Source: Myxococcales bacterium
GTDB taxonomy: Bacteria; Myxococcota_A; UBA796; GCA-2862545
Assembly: GCA_019634415.1 (NCBI GenBank)
Contig: JAHQVJ010000102.1
Coordinates: 62,001 to 126,000 of the forward strand
Direction of reading: 5' to 3'
Length of the DNA stretch: 64,000 nucleotides
Positions 50,918 to 58,842 of the stretch are shown here, in pieces. The position numbers and the translations under genes are program-made. Each line of letters opens with the position of its first letter. The stretch's first letter is position 1. The notes beneath the pieces were generated by a model. That model made no database searches, had not been told where the DNA came from, and saw nothing but the letters and a program-made list of their open reading frames with translations.

Positions 50918-51715
50918 ATGGTTGCCAACAACGTCCGCGTCGATCTCCACGACCTCCCCGCCCAGGTCCGAGCCATGTCACACGACCTTGCGACGTACCC
51001 CTTCGGCGACTTCGGCTTCCACCGGGGGGCCGAGTTCGCGAAGTCCCGTCTGGGCTACCTGGCCCACGAGGTGGACGCGCTGCCGGCCCTCGCCACTGCG
51101 AGCTTCGCGGGTGTGGCCAATCCGCTCGCCAGCTGCGAGCTGCGGCGTGGAGCGTCGGTGCTGGACGTGGGCTGTGGCGCTGGCCTGGATCTGCTGCTGG
51201 CCGCCGAGCGCGTGGGACCGGAGGGCACGGCCATCGGGGTGGACATGACCCCCAAGATGGTGGAGCGTGCCCGCAGTGCGGTGGCCCACGCGGGGCTCGG
51301 CCAGGCGCGGGTGCGACAGGGCGAGTCCGGCCAGCTGCCCGCCCCCGATGACCGCTTCGACGTGGTCCTGGCCAACGGGTTCCTGAGCCTGGTGGTGGAC
51401 AAGCTCGCTGCGCTGAAGGAGATGGTCCGGGTGCTCAAGCCTGGCGGACGCATCGCGCTGGGGGAGGTCGTGGTGGGACGGGGCGCGGCGTCTTGTCCTC
51501 GCGACAGCGAGGCGGTCACTGGCTGGGCCACGTGGACCTCGGGCATCGCAGGTGCCCTGCCCGTGGACGAGCTGGTGGCGCTGCTGCGACGGGCGGGACT
51601 GACCGACGTGCGCGTGACCGAGCACTTCGACCCCTTCCTGGGGTCGCCCTCCGAGGACCTGGCCCGGGCCCACGGTGTTCACAGCGTGACGGTGGTGGCG
51701 GTCAAGCCAGACTAG
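50918..51715 (+). CDS. SAM-dependent methyltransferase, ArsM-like
   Basis: A 265-residue class-I methyltransferase. The SAM loop is VLDVGCGAGLDLLLAAERVG, followed by AIGVDMTPKMVERARSAV and FDVVLANGFLSLV with EMVRVLKPGGRIAL. The leader FAKSRLGYLAHEVDALPALA and SFAGVANPL, and the phrase GPEGTAIGVDMTPKM, resemble arsenite methyltransferases (ArsM). Cys residues are present before motif I and in ASCPRD, but the full Cys set of a proven ArsM could not be confirmed. The ATG at 50918 has only a weak GGAGCG site. The next regulator gene starts 13 bases after the stop. Confidence 0.8.
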   Translation: MVANNVRVDLHDLPAQVRAMSHDLATYPFGDFGFHRGAEFAKSRLGYLAHEVDALPALATASFAGVANPLASCELRRGASVLDVGCGAGLDLLLAAERVGPEGTAIGVDMTPKMVERARSAVAHAGLGQARVRQGESGQLPAPDDRFDVVLANGFLSLVVDKLAALKEMVRVLKPGGRIALGEVVVGRGAASCPRDSEAVTGWATWTSGIAGALPVDELVALLRRAGLTDVRVTEHFDPFLGSPSEDLARAHGVHSVTVVAVKPD

Positions 51716-51728
51716 CTAAAAGGGGGGA

Positions 51729-54700
51729 ATGGGCCTGCGGCTGCACGGATGTGAGGTGGATCTCGGCACCGGCACGGTGCACAGCGGGGGAGAGGTGTCG
51801 GCCCGCCTGTCCACTCGCGAGCGTGCCTTGCTGGCCTACATGGTGGAGCATCCCCTTCGGCCGATTCCGCGCGAGGAGCTCCTGCGCGAGGTGTGGGGCT
51901 ACAGCGACCAGGTGGTGAGTCGAGCGGCAGACACCACCATGCGACGTCTCCGAGAGAAGGTGGAGGCCGTCCCCGATCGTCCGGATCACCTGCTGACGGA
52001 GTTCGGTACGGGCTACCGCTTCGTGCCTCCCGGTACACCGGCTCCCGAGGTCGCCGAGGTGTCGGTGGCCACGCCCGACGGCCCGCTCCTAAGGTTGCGC
52101 TCGTGCACGGTGGATCTGGCGCGGCGGCGCATCTCGGCGGGCGACGAGGAGCGGCCGCTCACGGCGAACGAGTCGTCGGTGCTGCGGGTGCTCTTGCGTC
52201 GACGGGGGGCGGTGGTGGACCGTCAGACTCTGCTGCACGAGATCTGGGGACGCCGCACGACCAACAGCCGGGTGCTCGATGCCGCTGTGGCGCGTCTTCG
52301 CTCCAAGATCGAGACGGACCCCTCGAGCCCGGACCACCTCGTGACCCAGCGCGGCGAGGGCTACCGGCTCGTCCTTGCCGAGGACCAGCTTCCAGACGCC
52401 TACACGCTGGTGGTGTGTGGCGTGCCCGATGCGCTGCGACTGTGGTCCGAGCTGCCAGAGCACATGCCAGAGGCCACCCAGCGACTGCAGGAGGCGCTGG
52501 GTGCGGCGCTGTCGCAGCACGAGGGCGTGGCGGCGGAGCACGACTCCTCGGGCTTTCGGTTCCGGTTCGCTGCTGCGAGCCAGGGGCTGACCTACGCGAC
52601 CTCCCTGCAGGTCTCCCTGCGGGACGCCAGCTGGCCGGGTGCGCTGCTGGAGCACCCCTGTGGTCGGGTGGATCCGGACCGAGGCCACCGAGGGCTCCGC
52701 GTGAGCATGGCAGTGGTGCACGGCTCGGCGAAGCAGGGGCTGGTGCATCGGGCCGACGCACTGCTTCGGGCCTGCCCTGCCGGCGTGGTCAGGGTGGACG
52801 GTGCCACGTGGGAGCGGGTGCCGGCCGAGGAGCGCGGAGGCTGGATGGCGCAGGCGGCGGAGGGATGGTGGGACGTCCTCCCACATGCGCTGGCTGCACG
52901 CTTGTCGACGACGCCTCGACCCTCCCTTCCCATGGCGCGAACCTCCTTCGTGGGTCGGCGAGGGGTGCTGCGGGACCTCGATGCGGCGTTGGCTCCGGGC
53001 GCGCTCGTGATCCTGCTGGGTCCCTCCGGTGTGGGCAAGACGCGGCTGGCGCTGGAGGCCTGCCGTCGACCAGGCACCACCTGGTGCGACCTGGTGCCTG
53101 CTCGCACGGCGGACGATCTGTTGGAGACGGTGGCGCTGCAGCTGGGGGTGCGGCTGGCGCCCGGCTCCGATCCGAGCGGCTCCACAGCCACCCTGAGTCG
53201 TGCGTGGCAGCAGCGCGGCGGGCCGCTGGTGCTCGACAACGTGGAGCAGATCCCGGAGGTGGAGTCGGTGCTGGAGCGCCTGTGGTACTCGGCACCCGAG
53301 CAGCCCCTCGTCGTCACCACCCAGCGCCGCCCCGAGATCGTCGGGGCCCACGTGATCGAGGTGGAGCCGCTGTCGGTGGCCGAGGCCAGCGAGCTCTTCC
53401 AGCATCGCGCGCGAGAGGTGAACCGCGGCTTCGAGGCGGACGAGGCCGTGCTGGCGCAGCTCGCGCAGCGGCTGGACGGATCGCCGTTGGCCCTGGAGCT
53501 CGCGGCGGCGAGGTGCCGTGTGTTGAGCCCCGCACAGCTGCTCGACTCCCTGGACCGTCCGTCCCGACCCACGGGGAGGGGGCGTCACGCCACGGTCCAG
53601 GACGCGGTGGCGTGGTCCTGGGAGCTGCTGGACGACGAGGGGCGTCGTGGTCTGGTGCAGCTGGCCAGCTTCGTGGGGCCCTTCGATCTGGAGTCGGCGC
53701 TGGCCGTGCTCCATGGTCCAGAGGATCCGCTGTGGGTGCTGCAGTCGTTGCGCGACCACAGCTTGCTCCAGAGCGCGTCCGAGGGGTCCGACGACGTCCA
53801 GCTGCGCCTGACGCGAGCGGTGCGCGCGTGGTGCACGGAGCAGCGAGGCGCGTTGGACCCGACGGAGGAAGCCCGCCGACGCCACGCGGTGTGGTTCGCT
53901 GCCCTGCCCGAGCAGGGGCGCCGGTTCTACACCCCTATGGCACGTCGACGGCTCCGGCGTGCCCGAGCGGACCTGCGCGAGGCCATGGCCTGGGCCATCG
54001 GTGCAGCGGAGCCGGAGCTGGCGGGCTGGGCGGCCTTGGGTCTGCTAGACATCGCGCTGTTCTGGGGGCCCCACGAGCCGGCGGATGCCGCGGTAGAGCC
54101 GGTGCTGGCCCTCGAGGGGCTGGATGCGTCGCTGCGAGGGCAGCTGTGGGCGAGGCGTGCGGCCGTGCGCCGGATCATTGGTCGACGCCAGGCGTCGGAG
54201 GGAGATCTGGACGCCGCGCTTCAGCTGGGGACGGCCCACGACGACGCCACCATCGAGCTGAGCGTCTCCGCCGTGCGGTTCCGCTGGTGCATGAACGAGC
54301 ACCGGAACGACGAGGCGGTGACCTGGGCACGCCGCGCGGAGGCGGCCGCGGAGCGCCTGGGCGACTCGCTGCAGGTGGTGGGCTACCGAGCGAGGGCGAG
54401 TGCTGCGGCTCGCTCCCCAGACACACCGCAGGCCATGATGGCCGCCATCGCGGCGGCGCGCGAGGCAGGTGACGTCTCGGGGGCGTGTCACAACCACCTG
54501 TTCCTCGCCGAGTATCTGCGGAAGGTGGGGCAGCACCTCGAGGCGGCTCCTCATCTGCAGGCCGCTCAGTCGCTGGCGCGGACGGCCCACGACGCCGTGG
54601 CCTGGGCACGCTCGCAGCACGGTCTGGCGCTGTGTCTCGAGGTCACGGATCCGCCGCGCGCCTACCTGCACTGGGCCGAGGCGGAGCAGGCCTGGGATCG

Positions 54701-55223
54701 CATCGACAGCGAGCACGCGTCCGCCAACGCGGCCGTGGGGGCGTGTCACACGGCCCCCGATGCGGAGCGGGCGTCGCGGCATGGCCAGCGGGCGCTGGGG
54801 GTGGGGCTGTCACGGGGCGACGAGGGGCTGATCGCGCGGGCGCACTTCGCGCTGGGCGATGCGCTCGACGATCGAGCGCAGGCGCTCGCGCACCTCACCT
54901 CGGCGCGTACGCTGGTGGAGCGGAATCCGCCGATCCTGAGTCTGGGGATCGTGGTCTACGTGGCGCTGGCGCGGTGGCACCTGATGGCCGGCGAGACGGA
55001 TCAGGCGGCCGACGTGGTGGCGCTGGCGCGGGCTGCCACCGTCGATCTCCCGCTGGTGGGGCTGGAGCTGCACATCGCGGAGGCCTTGGTGGCGGTGGCC
55101 CAGGGCGAAGCGGTGGACACAGCCCCGCTCGACCAGGAGCTGCGTCGCCTGCAGGTCCATGCGCTGCATCGCGCGGGGCGGGCGTGGACACAGCTGCGTG
55201 GCATGCTCCCGGAGGGCGACTAG
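51729..55223 (+). CDS. Double-wHTH, cyclase-like, ATPase, TPR regulator
   Basis: A 1164-residue protein with AAAAGGGGGG before the ATG. Two OmpR-type winged helices follow one another: about 1-98 (LLREVWGYSDQVVSRAADTT, then FGTGYRFV) and 115-217 (LLHEIWGRRTTNSRVLDAAV, then RGEGYRLV). Residues ~223-375 look like a degenerate class-III cyclase (LRLWSELPEHMPEATQRLQE, ALGAALSQHEGVAAEHDSSG, LRVSMAVVHG) without the metal-binding Asp of the usual FTDIEGS start. A STAND ATPase comes next (P-loop LLGPSGVGKTR near residue 432; DGSPLALELAAARC) and TPRs fill the last third. It may be cotranscribed with the methyltransferase. Confidence 0.85.
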   Translation: MGLRLHGCEVDLGTGTVHSGGEVSARLSTRERALLAYMVEHPLRPIPREELLREVWGYSDQVVSRAADTTMRRLREKVEAVPDRPDHLLTEFGTGYRFVPPGTPAPEVAEVSVATPDGPLLRLRSCTVDLARRRISAGDEERPLTANESSVLRVLLRRRGAVVDRQTLLHEIWGRRTTNSRVLDAAVARLRSKIETDPSSPDHLVTQRGEGYRLVLAEDQLPDAYTLVVCGVPDALRLWSELPEHMPEATQRLQEALGAALSQHEGVAAEHDSSGFRFRFAAASQGLTYATSLQVSLRDASWPGALLEHPCGRVDPDRGHRGLRVSMAVVHGSAKQGLVHRADALLRACPAGVVRVDGATWERVPAEERGGWMAQAAEGWWDVLPHALAARLSTTPRPSLPMARTSFVGRRGVLRDLDAALAPGALVILLGPSGVGKTRLALEACRRPGTTWCDLVPARTADDLLETVALQLGVRLAPGSDPSGSTATLSRAWQQRGGPLVLDNVEQIPEVESVLERLWYSAPEQPLVVTTQRRPEIVGAHVIEVEPLSVAEASELFQHRAREVNRGFEADEAVLAQLAQRLDGSPLALELAAARCRVLSPAQLLDSLDRPSRPTGRGRHATVQDAVAWSWELLDDEGRRGLVQLASFVGPFDLESALAVLHGPEDPLWVLQSLRDHSLLQSASEGSDDVQLRLTRAVRAWCTEQRGALDPTEEARRRHAVWFAALPEQGRRFYTPMARRRLRRARADLREAMAWAIGAAEPELAGWAALGLLDIALFWGPHEPADAAVEPVLALEGLDASLRGQLWARRAAVRRIIGRRQASEGDLDAALQLGTAHDDATIELSVSAVRFRWCMNEHRNDEAVTWARRAEAAAERLGDSLQVVGYRARASAAARSPDTPQAMMAAIAAAREAGDVSGACHNHLFLAEYLRKVGQHLEAAPHLQAAQSLARTAHDAVAWARSQHGLALCLEVTDPPRAYLHWAEAEQAWDRIDSEHASANAAVGACHTAPDAERASRHGQRALGVGLSRGDEGLIARAHFALGDALDDRAQALAHLTSARTLVERNPPILSLGIVVYVALARWHLMAGETDQAADVVALARAATVDLPLVGLELHIAEALVAVAQGEAVDTAPLDQELRRLQVHALHRAGRAWTQLRGMLPEGD

Positions 55224-55853
55224 CAACCCGTCCTGGGCGTGGCTGCCGCCGAGCTGGGCGCGCTGCGCCGTGGTCAGGGCATCGAGGGCCATCGCCGTGG
55301 CGGCGCCGTCTCCCCGCACAAGGTGCACGAGCGCGCGGGCGATGGCGCCAGTGGCCCGGTGCCGGTGGGTGGCGGCGAACGACACCAGCGCCCGGTCGTC
55401 GCCGGCACCGGCCAGCGCGAGCAGGTGGTGCAGGACCACGAAGGGCCGATCGGTGCGGGTGGCCAGGCAGCGACGGGCGTGGCGGCGCACGTCGGACCAG
55501 TCCAGGGGCAGCGTGGGATCGGCCAGCGCGAGGCGCCACAGGGCGGAGGGCCCGTCGGTGTCTGCGGTTCCGGCCCGCACGGCGGGGGCGATGTGGCGCA
55601 GGTAGCGGCGATGGGCCTGCTGCGTGAGCCCGAGGGCGACCTCGAACACGAGCATGTGCCACTGCAGGTGCACCCACTCGGAGCCGCTGCCCGTGCGACC
55701 CTGAAGGAACGCGGCCAAGCGTCGGTGGCCTAGCTGGATGCGCCCGGCGTCCAGATCGCGATGGGCACGGACGTGGGCCTCACCCATGTCGCCGGAGCAG
55801 AACAGATCAGCGCCGCGGACGTCGGTGGCGCGAGGGTCGATGGAGCGTTGCAT
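54810..55853 (-). CDS. TTC38-like TPR protein with an over-long convergent 3' end
   Basis: Residues 1-~215 read as a genuine protein: IQLGHRRLAAFLQGRTGSGS, WVHLQWHMLVFEVALGLTQQ, PFVVLHHLLALAGAGDDRAL and AQLGGSHAQDGLLVALREHA. The last resembles the C-terminal GGSHAQRD motif of TTC38-type TPR proteins. The frame then runs 414 bases into the convergent regulator gene, where it becomes rich in His, Gln and Arg, like an antisense shadow. The true C-terminus is therefore probably near 55130-55220, or a frameshift is present. The ATG at 55853 lies 55 bases after the SARP-type gene. Confidence 0.55.
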   Translation of the reverse strand: MQRSIDPRATDVRGADLFCSGDMGEAHVRAHRDLDAGRIQLGHRRLAAFLQGRTGSGSEWVHLQWHMLVFEVALGLTQQAHRRYLRHIAPAVRAGTADTDGPSALWRLALADPTLPLDWSDVRRHARRCLATRTDRPFVVLHHLLALAGAGDDRALVSFAATHRHRATGAIARALVHLVRGDGAATAMALDALTTAQRAQLGGSHAQDGLLVALREHATQLCPRPPRAMQRMDLQATQLLVERGCVHRFALGHRHQGLRDVQLQPHQREIDGGSPRQRHHVGRLIRLAGHQVPPRQRHVDHDPQTQDRRIPLHQRTRRGEVRERLRSIVERIAQREVRPRDQPLVAP

Positions 55854-55908
55854 GCCCACCACGTCCTGCGCGTGCGTGTGAGCGTGCGTGTGAGGCGTCG
55901 TGGGAAGT

Positions 55909-58779
55909 TCAGGGGCTGTGTGCCGCCAGCCGTCGCGCTTCCTCCGTGGCCCGTGCGAGCAGGCCACTGGGGGGCTCTGCCTCGAGCAGGACGCTCGCGA
56001 TCAGCTGCCAGCTCGCGCTGTCCACCGCCGTGGCATGGTCGAGGCAGATCTGCGCCCAGCGCCGGGTCTCGTCCCCCAGTCCCGTCGAGCGGGCCCACAG
56101 CGCAGCCCGACCGGTGAGCTGTGCGAGACGATGGCCGTGGGTGGGCTCGAGGGAGGTGAGCGCTCGATCGAGGGCGTCGGTGTCTGAATCTTCGTGCAAC
56201 AACACCAGCTGGTGTACGGCCCTGGCGTAGGGCGCGTCGCTGCCTCCCCGAGCCTTCTGTCCAATCCGCTTCAGCTCCTCGCCCAGCGTCGCCGCGCGTC
56301 GCGCCAGCCCGAGCTGCACGCACAGGAGCGTGGACTGCTCCAGCGCCTCGAACTCGATCAGGGGGGCCTCTCCGCCTGCAGCGAGGGTCCTTGCACGCTG
56401 AAAGCAGACCTCCGCCTGGTCGAGGAAGCCTCGGTGGCGATGCAGCCAGCCGAGGGCCAGCGGCAACGCGGGAGGAGGGGACTCGAGGCTCCGCGCCTGG
56501 GCCTGGGCATGTAGCAGCCAGGCCTCGGCCTGACCGAGGTCGCGCTCCATCATGAGGCAGGTGCGGGCCGCCTGGGCTTGCGCCTCGATCTGGCCCGCTC
56601 CCTCGGCGTCTCGGCTCACGAACTCGGCGCGCATGGCCTTCCGGTGGGCCTCGCTGAAGTCGCCGTGCTCCCAGTGCAAGTGAGCCGCCAGGTGAAAGCC
56701 GAGCCGTGCGTGCTCGGCGCTCCCTTGATCCAGGGCGTGCTGGGCGAGACGCACCACCGTGGCCGCGTCTTGCTCCGGTGCCTCGGAGCGTCGGGCCGCC
56801 AGCGTGAGCTCCCACAGCTCCAGCGCCCGCTCCGTGGTGGCGGGCTCCGGGAGCTGACCGGCATGATGCCGCCCGCGACGGGCCAGCGCTGCGGCCTCTG
56901 CCGTGGCGTGCACACCGATGCAGCGCCAGCCTGCACGCACGCACGCCTCGCTGGCGGTGGACGCGTCTCCGGCGGCGGCGGCGTGGCGCACGAGCTCGTC
57001 CACCACCGACGGGTTCGTGGCTTCCTCCTCACAGAGCACGCGCGCGGCCGTCGCGTGCATCAGCGTGCGACGCGGGCCGGACAGATCCGCGAGCACCACC
57101 GTGCGGAACAGGCCGTGGCGAAAGGGATCGCCATCGGAGTCCGTGGTCGCCACGCCGCGGCGCTCCAGCTCCTCGAAGGCCATCAGCAAGCCATCGTCCG
57201 TCAGATCGATCAGTCGCTGCAGGCGCTGCAGGGAGAAGCCGGCGCCGAGCACGCTGGCCCAGCGCAGCACGGCCTGAGCATCGCCCGACAGCACCGAGAG
57301 CCGATCGCGCACCAGCTCCGACAGCGTGCTGGGAAGGGGCTCGTCGGCGGGCGAGCGGGCGAGCTCCAGGGCGAACAGCGGGTTGCCGCCGGCGCTCCGC
57401 ACCACCTGTTCGTCCCGGGTGGGGGCGATGGGCTGCACCAGCTCGGTGATCTCCGCGTCGGTCAGCACCGACAGCGCGTGTTGCGACAGGTCACCGCGTC
57501 GGCGCAGCCCCCGCAGGGTGCGCAGCATCGCCGTGTTGTCTTCGAGGGCTCCGCTCCGCGCGGCCAGGAGCACGGCCACGTCGGGGGCGTCGTGCACGAC
57601 GGCCATCAGCAGCTCCGCGGAGGCGGCATCGCACCACTGGACGTCGTCGAGAACCACCAGCAGCCCATCGGTGCGGGCCAGCTCGGAAAGCCCGGCGCAC
57701 ACGCCGTCGAGGATCTGCTGGCGACTCTGTGCGCGCCCGGCGTCGGTCAGCAACGAGCGCAGCGCGTCGTGGGCAGCCAGGGCATCGGCCCACACCGCCC
57801 AGGGCCTGGCGTCGGATTCGCGAGCCTCGCCGCGAAGGAGGGGGCGGGTCGAGTCCGCCAGCACCTGACGCATCAGGCGCGTCTTGCCGATGCCGGCCTC
57901 CCCCGTGATCAGGTGTACCCGTGGCCCCGTCGCGGGTGCGGTGTCCAGCCATCCCTGCAGGGCCTCCACGTCTGCGGCACGTCCCACGAAGTCCTGCTGC
58001 TCGGGGGCGGTGGGAGCGCGCGGTGCCGCTGGGGCCGGGCTGGGCGCGGGGGCCCGCGTCGAGGGCTGGGGTGTGCGCAGGGCGGCCCGCAGCACACCGG
58101 TCGGCTGACGGCCCACCTCCCGCATGGCGCGCAGCCCGGCCTGGACCTGCAGCTCCGCTTCCTTCATGCGCCGCAGCGCCACCAGGGTCTGCACCAAGGT
58201 CGCGCGCGCCTCCTCGTCGAGGGGATCCGTCTCGGCCAGCTCGCGAACGTAGGGCTCTCGGCGTGCCGGATCGGCTGCGTGGCGCTGCTGCAGCTCGGTC
58301 AACACGGCACGTCGCAGCTGGACCACGGACTCGCGCTCGGCCAGCAGCCAGCTCTGGAAGCCGTCGAAGTCGTCGAGGTCGAGGCCCTCCAGCAGCTCGG
58401 ATCCCAGCTGGGCCGCCGCCGCCTCCAGCGCCTCGGCGTCGAGGGCGGCAGGTCCCTCCTCGAGCTGGGCCCGTACCTCCATCACGTCCACGCGCAGCGC
58501 AGACGCGTCGAACCGCACCGACGAGCGGCTGGCCACCACCCGCTGGTGATCGGTATCGTCCACCACCTTGCGCAGCCGAGACAGCACCCACCGCAGGGCA
58601 GCCCGGGGGTCGTCGGCCACGTCCCACAGCAGCTCGCAGAGGCGGTCCCGCCGGTGCTCCCTGCCGGTGAGCACCAGGTAGGCGAGGATGGCTCTGGTCT
58701 TCTTGGAACGAGGCAGGGCCACCACGGAGCCGTCGCGCACGACGCGCATCTCCCCCAGCAGACGAAGCTCGAGTGTCAT
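55909..58779 (-). CDS. SARP/BTAD-type ATPase-TPR regulator
   Basis: A 956-residue regulator. Residues 1-90 form a winged helix (LRLLGEMRVVRDGSVVALPR, LCELLWDVADDPRAALRWVL) and ~95-245 a BTAD helical domain (SWLLAERESVVQLRRAVLTE, AELQVQAGLRAMREVG). A Pro/Ala linker leads to an AAA_16-type ATPase with P-loop ITGEAGIGKTRLMRQ near residue 290 and Walker B LLVVLDDVQWCD; the rest is TPR. This is the AfsR/SARP arrangement also seen in Mycobacterium and myxobacteria. The ATG at 58779 lacks a clear ribosome site. It is divergent from the acyl-CoA dehydrogenase gene, with 63 bases between them. Confidence 0.87.
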   Translation of the reverse strand: MTLELRLLGEMRVVRDGSVVALPRSKKTRAILAYLVLTGREHRRDRLCELLWDVADDPRAALRWVLSRLRKVVDDTDHQRVVASRSSVRFDASALRVDVMEVRAQLEEGPAALDAEALEAAAAQLGSELLEGLDLDDFDGFQSWLLAERESVVQLRRAVLTELQQRHAADPARREPYVRELAETDPLDEEARATLVQTLVALRRMKEAELQVQAGLRAMREVGRQPTGVLRAALRTPQPSTRAPAPSPAPAAPRAPTAPEQQDFVGRAADVEALQGWLDTAPATGPRVHLITGEAGIGKTRLMRQVLADSTRPLLRGEARESDARPWAVWADALAAHDALRSLLTDAGRAQSRQQILDGVCAGLSELARTDGLLVVLDDVQWCDAASAELLMAVVHDAPDVAVLLAARSGALEDNTAMLRTLRGLRRRGDLSQHALSVLTDAEITELVQPIAPTRDEQVVRSAGGNPLFALELARSPADEPLPSTLSELVRDRLSVLSGDAQAVLRWASVLGAGFSLQRLQRLIDLTDDGLLMAFEELERRGVATTDSDGDPFRHGLFRTVVLADLSGPRRTLMHATAARVLCEEEATNPSVVDELVRHAAAAGDASTASEACVRAGWRCIGVHATAEAAALARRGRHHAGQLPEPATTERALELWELTLAARRSEAPEQDAATVVRLAQHALDQGSAEHARLGFHLAAHLHWEHGDFSEAHRKAMRAEFVSRDAEGAGQIEAQAQAARTCLMMERDLGQAEAWLLHAQAQARSLESPPPALPLALGWLHRHRGFLDQAEVCFQRARTLAAGGEAPLIEFEALEQSTLLCVQLGLARRAATLGEELKRIGQKARGGSDAPYARAVHQLVLLHEDSDTDALDRALTSLEPTHGHRLAQLTGRAALWARSTGLGDETRRWAQICLDHATAVDSASWQLIASVLLEAEPPSGLLARATEEARRLAAHSP

Positions 58780-58842
58780 GGCGGGAGTGTAGGCGGAAAC
58801 GGGAGCGCGTGCGTGTCGTGTGGCGCTGTTAGAAAGGGCACC

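Noticed and set aside
54810..55130. The C-terminal 110-130 residues of the TTC38-like reading frame as real coding sequence
   Set aside because: They lie antisense to a well-supported TPR end of the plus-strand regulator and have the His/Gln/Arg-rich composition of shadow frames.
56578..58842. A long plus-strand frame running into the acyl-CoA dehydrogenase gene
   Set aside because: Antisense of the SARP-type regulator; the dehydrogenase family starts at the ATG at 58843.
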